The notes under the pieces were generated by a model. It saw nothing but the letters and a program-made list of their open reading frames with translations. It did no database searches and was not told the origin of the DNA. A DNA stretch of 64,000 bases from positions 62,001 through 126,000 of the forward strand of contig CAVRXV010000017.1 in NCBI GenBank assembly GCA_963725255.1, given 5' to 3'. The stretch is from JAIEPX01 sp963725255 (lineage in GTDB: Bacteria; Pseudomonadota; Gammaproteobacteria; JAIEPX01). The translations under genes and the position numbers were made by a program. This document shows positions 38,720 to 46,440 of the stretch, in pieces (the first letter of the stretch is position 1; each line of letters begins with the position of its first letter).

Positions 38720-40594
38720 CTATCCTTTTGCTACAACAACACGACCAATGGACAAGTTTTTCACTTGTCTACGACCGTAAATTACATTCACGAGAGAACG
38801 TGTATACATCACCGCCGTAACCATCGAGGTGAATAAACCGATCGTGACAGTAACAGCAAATCCTTTCACCATACCACTGCCTAAAGCAAAGAGTACTATC
38901 ATCACAATTAATGTTGTTACATTTGAGTCGATAATAGTCGCTAACGCTCTTTCGTAACCCGCTTTAATACTGGCTTGTGGGCTCATTCCATTGCGTAAGT
39001 CTTCACGAATACGCTCATTGATCAATACATTGGCATCAACGGCCATAGCGATAGTAAGAACGATACCCGCAATGCCAGGCAACGTGAGAGTGGCTCCTAA
39101 CAATGATAATACCGCTAATATGAAAATAACGTTGAGCAATAACGCAACATCTGCAAATACACCAAATAAACGGTAGTAAATCATCATAAAGAAAAACACA
39201 ACAAGGATGCCTATTAATATTGATCGCACACCTTTTTCAATATTCGCTTTACCCAGACTAGGACCTACAATACGCTCTTGTATAAATTCTACTGGGGCTG
39301 TAAATGCGCCTGATCGTAGAAGTAACGCTAAATTCTGAGCGTATTGAGCGCTGGACAAATTAGTGATTTCAAAATTATTACCTAAGGCCGATTGAATTGT
39401 TGCAACACTAATCACTTTTTCAATTGGTTTTCTTACTGTGACTAATTTGCCATCAACTAATTTTTTATCTGTTTTAGTTTCTACATAAATTACAGCCATT
39501 GCTTTACCAATACTCTCCGATGTTGTTCGGTGAAAAAGACTTTCACCGCCACCACCTAAACGTACATTGACAGTAGGGTGTCCATTTTCTCCTAAAGCAG
39601 ACGTCGCATACGTAATGGAGCTACCTTGCAAAATGACTTCGTTTTTCAGTAAAACAGGTCGTCCATCATAATCATACAAACGTGTTCCAAGCGGCACTAC
39701 ACCTGCTTGTGCGCTCGCAATATCATGCTCATCATCAACCATCTGAAATCGCAAACTAGCCGTTTTACCGATGATTTCTTTTGCTCGTGCAGTGTCTTGC
39801 ACACCGGGCAAATCAACAGAAACTTTATCTAATCCTTGTTGTTGAACGACGGCTTCACTGACACCCAACTCATTAATTCGATTTAATAGAATTGTCATTG
39901 TTTGTTCAACGGCATAATCGCGTAATTTATTTTGAGCCACTTCATTCATTTTGGCATTTATTTTAAACATGCCATTACTGTCATCCATAGTAACAACATA
40001 ATCTTGCAGATGTGATGGTAAATACGCGTAAGCTTTTTTTAAGGTGTCTTGATCACGAAATTCAATTTGAATACCATTTTGAACATCTCGTTTGATTGCA
40101 CTATATCGAATATTTTCTTGTCGTAAATCATTACTAATCGTATGAATTTCTCCATTCTCTCGCGCTTTAGTACTTTCATCAACATCAACTGCGAGCAAGA
40201 AATGCACACCACCTCGTAAATCTAATCCCAGTTTTAATGGACTAGCTCCAATCGCTTGCAGCCATTTGGGAGTTCGTGGTGCTAAATTGGGCGCAACAAT
40301 ATAATCTTCACCCAAATCTGCTTTAATAAAATCACTGGCTTTTAACTGAGAATCGGTGTCAGGAAATCGCGCCAATACTTGTCCATCAACATCTTGAACT
40401 GATAAATAACGAAGATGTTGTTGATCAATTATAGTGCGAACTTTCTCTGCAATTTCTTTTCCAACGGGTTTGCTTTCACTCAGTGAAACTTGAACTGCGT
40501 AATCTTCACCGTATAAATTGGGTAGTGTGTAAATTGCGCCAATAATAACGCCAACCACTAACAATAAATTTTTCCACCATGGATAGTGATTCAT
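38720..40594 (-). CDS. secD: Protein translocase subunit SecD
   Basis: Large Sec accessory subunit. The 624-aa protein shows an N-terminal helix (NLLLVVGVIIGAIYTLPNLY), the LKLGLDLRGGVHFLLAVDVD motif, periplasmic P1 domains, and the C-terminal membrane domain with AMAVDANVLINERIREDLRNG. Features are standard for the family. It lies 16 bp downstream of yajC and just upstream of secF. Confidence 0.96.
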   Translation of the reverse strand: MNHYPWWKNLLLVVGVIIGAIYTLPNLYGEDYAVQVSLSESKPVGKEIAEKVRTIIDQQHLRYLSVQDVDGQVLARFPDTDSQLKASDFIKADLGEDYIVAPNLAPRTPKWLQAIGASPLKLGLDLRGGVHFLLAVDVDESTKARENGEIHTISNDLRQENIRYSAIKRDVQNGIQIEFRDQDTLKKAYAYLPSHLQDYVVTMDDSNGMFKINAKMNEVAQNKLRDYAVEQTMTILLNRINELGVSEAVVQQQGLDKVSVDLPGVQDTARAKEIIGKTASLRFQMVDDEHDIASAQAGVVPLGTRLYDYDGRPVLLKNEVILQGSSITYATSALGENGHPTVNVRLGGGGESLFHRTTSESIGKAMAVIYVETKTDKKLVDGKLVTVRKPIEKVISVATIQSALGNNFEITNLSSAQYAQNLALLLRSGAFTAPVEFIQERIVGPSLGKANIEKGVRSILIGILVVFFFMMIYYRLFGVFADVALLLNVIFILAVLSLLGATLTLPGIAGIVLTIAMAVDANVLINERIREDLRNGMSPQASIKAGYERALATIIDSNVTTLIVMIVLFALGSGMVKGFAVTVTIGLFTSMVTAVMYTRSLVNVIYGRRQVKNLSIGRVVVAKG

Positions 40595-40610
40595 AATTTC
40601 CTTACCTAAA

Positions 40611-40997
40611 TTAAATGAGCGATTTCATTGTGCCTTTGGGTAGCACTTTCACAATAGCACCTCTTTGCAGAGTGATTTCAACATCGTCGTCCAATGCAAT
40701 ACGAATAAAATCATCTGACATTTTGACGATTCGACCTACCATGCCACCTGCAGAAATAATTTCATCACCAGGACTTAATGATTCCATTAATTTACGATGA
40801 TCCGATTGCTTTTTTTGTTGTGGTCTAAAGATCATAAAATAGAAGAGTAACAAAATACCAATGAGCATAGGAGCCATGCTCATAATACTCTCTTGAGTAG
40901 AAGGGGCTGCAGAAGACCCAGCAGCCGCTGCCGCTAAAACATCTGATGCCACTGCTAATCCAACAAAACCCAAAATAACTTTAGTGATTAATTTCAT
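40611..40997 (-). CDS. yajC: Sec translocon accessory protein YajC
   Basis: Small inner-membrane protein of the SecDF-YajC complex. The 128-aa protein has an N-terminal hydrophobic segment (FVGLAVASDVLAAAAAG), which resembles a signal sequence. Its core helix APMLIGILLLFYFMIFRPQQKKQ ends in the characteristic RPQQKK boundary, and the cytoplasmic domain with GDEIISAGGMVGRI follows. The start overlaps the tgt end by 4 bp. The protein is slightly longer than E. coli YajC (110 aa) at the N-terminus. Confidence 0.95.
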   Translation of the reverse strand: MKLITKVILGFVGLAVASDVLAAAAAGSSAAPSTQESIMSMAPMLIGILLLFYFMIFRPQQKKQSDHRKLMESLSPGDEIISAGGMVGRIVKMSDDFIRIALDDDVEITLQRGAIVKVLPKGTMKSLI

Positions 40998-42100
40998 GAT
41001 AACTCCTCGTCACACTGTTCAGATCCCTCAAGGGAAAACTCGGATAATGTACCTTGTTCTATGGCGAGACGCAAATCTGCCATTAATCGCTGGTAATAGC
41101 GCAAATTATGAATGGTATTCAACATTGCGCCCAAGATTTCTTTGCAACGATCTAAATGATGCAAATAAGAACGTGTAAAATTCTGACACGTATAGCAGTC
41201 ACATTGATCATCAAGAGGTCGCAAATCGGTTCGATATTGACTATTACGAATTCGTACTATTCCTCCTGAAACAAATAAATGGCCATTACGTGCATTTCGG
41301 GTGGGCATCACACAATCGAACATATCAACGCCACGTTTCACTCCTTCAACTAAATCAGAAGGAGTTCCTACTCCCATGAGGTACCGAGGATGCGTAGCAG
41401 GCATTTCAGGAACAATATGATCTAAAACAGACATCATTTCATGCTTAGGCTCACCTACGGAAAGACCACCGATAGCATACCCATCAAAGCCAATCTTGAG
41501 TAATTCTTGCAACGATTGAGTACGTACATCATTAAAAACGCCGCCCTGAATAATGCCAAATAAGGCTGAAGGATTATCGGCATGCGCTTCTTTACTGCGC
41601 TTTGCCCAACGCATCGACAATGCCATCGATTCTTCAGTTTGCGCTCTTGTTGCAGGAAGTGGCGTGCATTCATCAAAAGCCATCACAATATCGGAGCCCA
41701 ATGCGCGCTGCATCTGCATTGAAATTTCAGGTGTTAAATATACAGGTGAGCCATCGATGGGTGATTGAAATTTCACACCATCCTCAGTGAGTTTTCGCAT
41801 CTTACCTAAACTGAATACTTGAAAACCTCCGGAATCTGTCAGGATTGGTCCTGACCATTGCATAAAGCCATGTAGCCCACCGTGATCTCGAATGATATCT
41901 GGACCCGGTCGCAACATTAAATGGAAGGTATTCCCTAAAACGATTTGCGCACCCGTCTCTTTTACACCCACAGGCGTCATGGCTTTCACAGAGCCATAAG
42001 TCCCGACGGGCATAAAAGCGGGAGTCTCGACAACACCGCGATCAAATTCCAATCGACCTCGACGGGCCTTACCTTCTGTTTTCTGCACAGTAAATTTCAT
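40994..42100 (-). CDS. tgt: tRNA-guanine transglycosylase
   Basis: Exchanges guanine-34 for preQ1 in tRNAs with GUN anticodons, in the queuosine pathway with QueA. The 368-aa protein contains the catalytic aspartate motif TDSGGFQVFSLGKMRK, MAFDECTPLPATR, the specificity segment MPTRNARNGHLF, and a zinc site at CDCYTCQNFTRSYLHH. Typical length is about 375 aa. It is followed with overlap by yajC and lies 114 bp downstream of queA. Confidence 0.96.
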   Translation of the reverse strand: MKFTVQKTEGKARRGRLEFDRGVVETPAFMPVGTYGSVKAMTPVGVKETGAQIVLGNTFHLMLRPGPDIIRDHGGLHGFMQWSGPILTDSGGFQVFSLGKMRKLTEDGVKFQSPIDGSPVYLTPEISMQMQRALGSDIVMAFDECTPLPATRAQTEESMALSMRWAKRSKEAHADNPSALFGIIQGGVFNDVRTQSLQELLKIGFDGYAIGGLSVGEPKHEMMSVLDHIVPEMPATHPRYLMGVGTPSDLVEGVKRGVDMFDCVMPTRNARNGHLFVSGGIVRIRNSQYRTDLRPLDDQCDCYTCQNFTRSYLHHLDRCKEILGAMLNTIHNLRYYQRLMADLRLAIEQGTLSEFSLEGSEQCDEELS

Positions 42101-42214
42101 TCAAACCTTCTCCTAATAATGTCACGCTCATTTAAGAATATAAAATAAATTTCAATATAAACAAGTGATTATAATTGATTGTTTATGTTGATTGGGATCC
42201 GACCGACCTGAATA

Positions 42215-43249
42215 CTACAGATCACAGTTCCCAATTAACATGGCATCACCATAACTAAAAAATCGATATTGATCTTGTACCGCATGGTGGTAAGCCTTCA
42301 TGGTATTTTCAAAACCCGCAAAGGCGCTGACCAGCATGAGTAAAGAAGATTCTGGAAGATGAAAATTCGTAATCATCACATCCACAATACGGAATTTAAA
42401 ACCCGGTGTAATAAAAATATCTGTCTCACCACAAAAAGCTTGAATCTCTGGGCCTTTTGCAGCCGCAGATTCCAAGGCACGCACTGTAGTCGTTCCAACC
42501 GCCACTACTTTGTTGCCTCGACTTTTAGTCTCTCGAATCTGCTCACACAATTCAGAACTCACCTCAATTCTCTCGGCATGAAGTTTACCCTCAGCAATTT
42601 GCTCTGCACGCAACGGAGCAAAGGTCCCAGCCCCCACGTGCAAGGTTAAATAGCCCGAATGAATACCCTTTTTTGCCAATGCAGCCAATAATTCCTCATC
42701 AAAGTGCAAACCCGCCGTTGGAGCCGCCACTGCGCCAGGATATTCAGCAAATACCGTTTGATAACGTTCTTTATCACTCGCTTCGGCTTCTCGATCTAAA
42801 TACGGTGGCAGCGGAATTTCTCCCACTTCCTCAAGCCACTGAAAGATGTCTAGCGCTGGATCCATTTGCAACTCAAACAAGGCTTCGTGGCGGGATAACA
42901 CTTCCGCCCGCTGATCACCACTCAACAGTAACTCAGATCCCAACTGTGGCGACTTACTCGCTCGTAAGTGTGTTAATAATCGATTCTCCGGTAAAATTCG
43001 CTCAATCAGTAACTCAATTTTGCCACCCGTGCTTTTTTGCCCGTAAACTCGCGCTGGAATCACTTTGGTGTTATTGAATACCAATAAATCTCCGGGCGCT
43101 AAAAAGCCGATAATATCTTTAAAATGATAATCACCGAGCGATCCATTGACCGGATTCAAATGTAATAAACGACTCGCACTGCGTTTGTCTAGAGGATAAC
43201 GAGCAATTAATTCACGAGGAAGTTCATAATCAAAATCAGAAACGCGCAT
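42215..43249 (-). CDS. queA: S-adenosylmethionine:tRNA ribosyltransferase-isomerase QueA
   Basis: Converts preQ1-modified tRNA to epoxyqueuosine using the ribose of SAM. The 344-aa protein matches the family along its length: DFDYELPRELIARYPLDKRSA, GDLLVFNNTKVIPAR, AAPTAGLHFDEELL and the C-terminal TNFHLPESSLLMLVSAFAG. It is the first gene of the queA-tgt-yajC-secDF cluster and is divergent from tRNA-Leu. The 35-bp-arm palindrome lies 60 bp upstream of its start. Confidence 0.96.
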   Translation of the reverse strand: MRVSDFDYELPRELIARYPLDKRSASRLLHLNPVNGSLGDYHFKDIIGFLAPGDLLVFNNTKVIPARVYGQKSTGGKIELLIERILPENRLLTHLRASKSPQLGSELLLSGDQRAEVLSRHEALFELQMDPALDIFQWLEEVGEIPLPPYLDREAEASDKERYQTVFAEYPGAVAAPTAGLHFDEELLAALAKKGIHSGYLTLHVGAGTFAPLRAEQIAEGKLHAERIEVSSELCEQIRETKSRGNKVVAVGTTTVRALESAAAKGPEIQAFCGETDIFITPGFKFRIVDVMITNFHLPESSLLMLVSAFAGFENTMKAYHHAVQDQYRFFSYGDAMLIGNCDL

Positions 43250-43308
43250 AACATACCTAATTCTATTGACGATAAATAGGTCATCCTATCAAAATCAGCG
43301 CGAACTAT

Positions 43309-43379
43309 GAAGGGGTCAGATCTAAGATTGATGGGTTCTCAAGACTTGAGAACCCATCAATCTTAGATCTGACCCCTTC
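43309..43379. repeat. Perfect palindrome with 35-bp arms, GGGGTCAG-type
   Basis: Left arm 43309-43343 and right arm 43345-43379 are exact reverse complements separated by one base. The arm begins GAAGGGGTCAGATC. No T-run follows on either strand, so it is not a standard terminator. It lies between queA and tRNA-Leu, immediately before the likely tRNA promoter. The GTCAG core is shared with the palindromes at 55160 and 58193. Confidence 0.9.
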
Positions 43380-43385
43380 CCAGGC

Positions 43386-43415
43386 TAGACTATAAAGCCA
43401 GTAACTTGTTATACT
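43386..43415 (+). promoter_or_regulatory. Possible promoter of tRNA-Leu
   Basis: TAGACT (43386-43391) and TATACT (43410-43415) are separated by 18 bp, ending 10 bp before the mature tRNA 5' end. The -35 match is weak and the -10 match good; the position is what makes it credible. Confidence 0.45.
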
Positions 43416-43425
43416 CATCTTGAGT

Positions 43426-43513
43426 GCCGAGATGGCGGAATTGGTAGACGCGCCAGACTCAAAATTTGGTGGGGTAACCCCCCGTGTGGGTTCGAGTCCC
43501 ACCCTCGGCACCA
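43426..43513 (+). tRNA. tRNA-Leu (anticodon CAA)
   Basis: An 88-nt type II tRNA with encoded CCA. The D-arm GGCGGAATTGGTAGACGCGC is typical of leucine tRNAs. The anticodon loop CTCAAAA reads anticodon CAA, decoding UUG. The variable arm is long (around GGTGGGGTAACCCCCC), and the T-loop is TTCGAGT. The acceptor stem pairs GCCGAG with CTCGGC, with an A-C mismatch at pair 7-66. Confidence 0.95.
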
Positions 43514-43581
43514 AAACATAATTAACTTATTATTTTCTTATAATTTTCATGCCGTAGTTATCTAATAGCCTCCATTATTCG

Positions 43582-43610
43582 TTGACACCCACTGTAAAAT
43601 GTGTTATTAA
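43582..43610 (+). promoter_or_regulatory. Sigma70-type promoter of the 43647 gene
   Basis: A perfect -35 TTGACA (43582-43587) and a near-consensus -10 TATTAA (43605-43610) are spaced 17 bp apart. The gene start is 37 bp downstream, giving a leader of about 30 nt. This is the clearest promoter for an accessory gene in the window. Confidence 0.7.
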
Positions 43611-43646
43611 ACTAGCATCATCACAAACTACCCTAGGGGCTAAATC

Positions 43647-44738
43647 ATGACACAATTGAAAGTGATTCAACACTCAAGTGAGTCAACACTCGATAAACCC
43701 CAAAAAGCTCTCTCCTTACCCTCAACACCGAACGGCCGCTCTCTTGTAAAACTGAAGTATACTAAATCACCCTGTAATTTCTTTTCAGACCCCACTTCCG
43801 TCACACAGGTAGTTGTTCCCCAAAAACCTGATTTTGATCTCGTACAATTTGATGAAGTTTTTTTTAGTCAACTTCGTGATGGCAATCTGATCTGTAGTTA
43901 CCCTGACGGTACAATTGCATTACTTAACAATAATCTCCCAGCAAAACCCGTTAAATATCTTCCTATATTACCCCAGAATAAAACTCGTTCTATTCATGAA
44001 TTAATAGATGGTTTTGTTCTAATTTGTTTAGAGAGTCAGGGTGATGAATGTTATCTCGTTAATTTAAATGAAGGTATTGCAACTAAACTGGATTTACCTT
44101 CAGTCAGAGTTTGTTCCGTCCTTGCCAATAATACCCGTACTGTATTTTTAGGCTTAAAAGATGGGCGCTTAATCGCTTGGAATTTACAAGAAAACAAATT
44201 AACAAATGCTTGGCAATTTACTGCCTCAGAAAATTACGATTTTCAACAACCCCATTCAATTCCAGTGATCACGCCTTTATCGACTCTCAATAAAGTTTAT
44301 GACAATGGGTTACCAATACTGGGTATTGCACAAAATGAAGATAATAAATTATTTGTCGTGTTAAATGTTAAGAATGGTTATCTTTCATGCTTATTTGATC
44401 AGACCACTTCGAGTCTTGAATATGTTCAATTTACTCATTACAAAGATTACCACAAAGTTGGCAAAAAAGTTTCACGTATCTCCTTCTCTGAATCCGGAAA
44501 TTTAAGCTTAATTTATAGTGATGCTACTCGTTTACATGTACTCAAAGACGAAAAAGAAAAATTATTTCATGAAGCAGATCAAGATATCACCCCTCTTTCG
44601 GCTTTCGCTCTAACGAATGGTGCACTAGCATTCGTGGGGTTTAAGGAAAAAGAAAAACCTCAAAATTCTGAAGACGACAATAGTGATGAAGCCCCTCAAG
44701 TTGATTGCATCCTTGAGATTCAATCTTTTGGGTTATAA
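43647..44738 (+). CDS. Unknown protein, possible beta-propeller
   Basis: The 363-aa protein starts at an ATG preceded by AGGGG. I do not recognise a family. From about residue 70 the sequence falls into beta-rich units of about 40-45 residues with patterns such as LRDGNLICSYPDGTIALLNN and VFLGLKDGRLIAWNLQENKL, which recall WD40-like or quinoprotein-like propeller blades. The first 65 residues are Ser/Pro/Lys-rich, the C-terminus has an acidic run (NSEDDNSDEAPQ), and there is no signal peptide. A strong promoter lies upstream. It is convergent with the next gene, 29 bp apart. A protein-binding scaffold is a reasonable guess. Confidence 0.65.
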   Translation: MTQLKVIQHSSESTLDKPQKALSLPSTPNGRSLVKLKYTKSPCNFFSDPTSVTQVVVPQKPDFDLVQFDEVFFSQLRDGNLICSYPDGTIALLNNNLPAKPVKYLPILPQNKTRSIHELIDGFVLICLESQGDECYLVNLNEGIATKLDLPSVRVCSVLANNTRTVFLGLKDGRLIAWNLQENKLTNAWQFTASENYDFQQPHSIPVITPLSTLNKVYDNGLPILGIAQNEDNKLFVVLNVKNGYLSCLFDQTTSSLEYVQFTHYKDYHKVGKKVSRISFSESGNLSLIYSDATRLHVLKDEKEKLFHEADQDITPLSAFALTNGALAFVGFKEKEKPQNSEDDNSDEAPQVDCILEIQSFGL

Positions 44739-44767
44739 TATTAATCCTAAACATCATCAGCTTAGAA

Positions 44768-46255
44768 TTATTTCTTTCCCATTGTGAAAGTGGCGTGTTC
44801 AGCTTTCTTCTCTACTTCAGCCTCACCTTTATCTTTTAATCGAGCTTGAACCCACCCAACATTTGGACCTCTTTGGGCGCCTCGAGTTTGTTCTTCTGCT
44901 GGACTATTTCTTTCAGAAGCTCTTTCAGCATTATTAGAATTCTCAGCTGCGGGGCCCGTTTCTGTTTTTTTTGGTTGTGCTTCCTTATGTTCTTCCTGTC
45001 TATTTCTTGGGCTTTCTCTTTCAGGGCTTACTTCCATATTATTAGAATTACTTACATTTGTACTTTCGGCAGATTGCTTAGCCTGTTTGTAATCGTTGAT
45101 GGCACCGCCTAGTTCTTTCGCAAGACCTTTATAGTCATCAATTATTTTCTCGAACTTTTTCTGAAAAACACCCGGCATTGCTTCAAAGGCAGCTATTTGT
45201 TGCTTCATATGTGCCAACACTGCTTCAGTTTTTTCGACTTCAATGTTATCTCCACCTGCCAAGGCAAATTTATAAAACTGATTAACATATTCCCTAAGTT
45301 CGTTTACTCTGGCTCCTAAATATTCAACAGAAACTCCTCTTTCCCTAATATTTTTTGTATCCATAGCTGATGTATTGGAGTATTTATATTCAATATCTGT
45401 AAAAGCCTGCACATCAGATTTTTTTGATGCTAACAGCTTTGAATCACGAGATTCCTTCACGCTTGTTCTCACAGTATTCCAACTTTGTGTACGATTTTTC
45501 GCGGTTGTGAGTAATAAGTTTCTAGAAAGGCTATTCATTATATCACTAGCTGCACTATATTTTAATGCCACTAAACTGTTAATGATATCATTATCATTAT
45601 GTTTATTTTTTTCTGTCTGACTTCGCAAATTACCTGCTACTGCTTTCAACAGCACATTAGATTGTTGTGCATTCTCTGGGGTCAATGTAAGTTGCGTATC
45701 AGATTTCTTAGATTGTTTAGCACTCTCTGGGGTCAATGTAAGTTGTGCATCAGATTTCTTAGATTCTTTAGATTCCTCAGATTCTTTTACTACCTTGTTA
45801 CTTTCTACAATTATCAATGACAAAATATCTTCTATGCTCGCTGGTAAAAACTGTTCATTTTTAATTTTTGAACGAGCAACGTTTCCGTCAGCTTGCTCAT
45901 ACTTTCTATCAAATTCGGCACGCTGAACCTTCTCCTCCTCTGTAAAATCTGGGACATTTTCATCTTTTGCTTTCTTATCATTTCTAATTTTATCTTCTTG
46001 ATCACGCTGACCTTTGTCTGATGTTAATTTTTGAAGTTCTTTTTTAGCCTCTAAATGTTCTTCACTTGAGCTTTTTAGTGCTGCTTTAGGTTCATCTTCA
46101 TTCATAAATTTATTATAGCGTTTAATGTATTTTTCAAATGCGTTTCTAGCCAAAGACGAAATTAATTCCGGCGTAGCGCCTGTCGCCGACTGAATAAACA
46201 TTATTTCTTGTTGTTGTATTTCATCTTTACTACCCGATTTCTCTTTAACTTTCAT
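44768..46255 (-). CDS. Unknown coiled-coil protein with internal tandem repeat
   Basis: No family is recognised for this 495-aa protein. It is highly charged and helical, with coiled-coil-like stretches at about residues 45-125 and 300-395. Near residues 165-200 it contains two copies of a 17-residue repeat (core SKKSDAQLTLTPE), encoded by an exact-length 51-bp tandem duplication. The C-terminal 100 residues are polar and disordered and include MEVSPERESPRNR, an SPR motif shared with other accessory proteins here. The ATG follows GAGG by five bases. A copy of the 53-bp CTAGATTC repeat and an extended -10 sequence lie directly upstream. Confidence 0.7.
   Translation of the reverse strand: MKVKEKSGSKDEIQQQEIMFIQSATGATPELISSLARNAFEKYIKRYNKFMNEDEPKAALKSSSEEHLEAKKELQKLTSDKGQRDQEDKIRNDKKAKDENVPDFTEEEKVQRAEFDRKYEQADGNVARSKIKNEQFLPASIEDILSLIIVESNKVVKESEESKESKKSDAQLTLTPESAKQSKKSDTQLTLTPENAQQSNVLLKAVAGNLRSQTEKNKHNDNDIINSLVALKYSAASDIMNSLSRNLLLTTAKNRTQSWNTVRTSVKESRDSKLLASKKSDVQAFTDIEYKYSNTSAMDTKNIRERGVSVEYLGARVNELREYVNQFYKFALAGGDNIEVEKTEAVLAHMKQQIAAFEAMPGVFQKKFEKIIDDYKGLAKELGGAINDYKQAKQSAESTNVSNSNNMEVSPERESPRNRQEEHKEAQPKKTETGPAAENSNNAERASERNSPAEEQTRGAQRGPNVGWVQARLKDKGEAEVEKKAEHATFTMGKK
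45660..45761. repeat. Two tandem 51-bp units inside the 495-aa gene
   Basis: Units 45660-45710 and 45711-45761 are the same length and differ at only a few positions. Each encodes a 17-residue block containing LTLTPE. A recent in-frame duplication is the simplest explanation. Confidence 0.85.
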
Positions 46256-46285
46256 ACAAGCCTCTTCGTATACTACCTATATATA

Positions 46286-46294
46286 ATTATAGCA
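46286..46294 (-). promoter_or_regulatory. Extended -10 element upstream of the 495-aa gene
   Basis: On the minus strand the sequence reads TGCTATAAT, a full extended -10 consensus, about 31 bp upstream of the start codon. No good -35 is seen; at that position lies the end of the 53-bp repeat. Confidence 0.45.
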
Positions 46295-46301
46295 TAAAAA
46301 T

Positions 46302-46354
46302 CCTTAGATTCAGGGCATTGGAGACTTGTAATACATTTCAACTGCAGAATTTAG
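46302..46354 (-). repeat. 53-bp CTAGATTC-family repeat, copy upstream of the 495-aa gene
   Basis: Read on the minus strand, this 53-nt segment aligns without gaps to 18540-18592 over its whole length. It has the same TTCTGCAGTTG start and the same CTGAATCTA end. The terminal inverted repeat (CTAAATTC with GAATCTAAGG) is slightly degraded. It ends eight bases before the extended -10 sequence of the 495-aa gene. Confidence 0.8.
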
Positions 46355-46382
46355 AACAAACATTATTCGCTGTTTCAGAGCA

Positions 46383-46413
46383 GAAAAGACCAGCCCAGAG
46401 TGATCTGGGCTGG
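46383..46413 (-). terminator. Intrinsic terminator of the SPOR lipoprotein gene
   Basis: A perfect 10-bp stem (CCAGCCCAGA with TCTGGGCTGG) and a 4-base loop at 46390-46413 are followed on the minus strand by TCTTTTCTG. It lies 27 bp after the stop codon of the gene ending at 46441. Confidence 0.8.
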
Positions 46414-46440
46414 ATATGATTGAAACTCGATAGAGTTAGG

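Noticed and set aside
43309..43379. Palindrome as intrinsic terminator of queA or the tRNA
   Set aside because: No T-run follows on either strand, and it lies upstream of both divergent genes.
43305..43514. 69-aa minus-strand ORF overlapping tRNA-Leu
   Set aside because: It is the complement of the tRNA and the palindrome; such VGLEPTRG-type translations are a common false call over leucine tRNAs.
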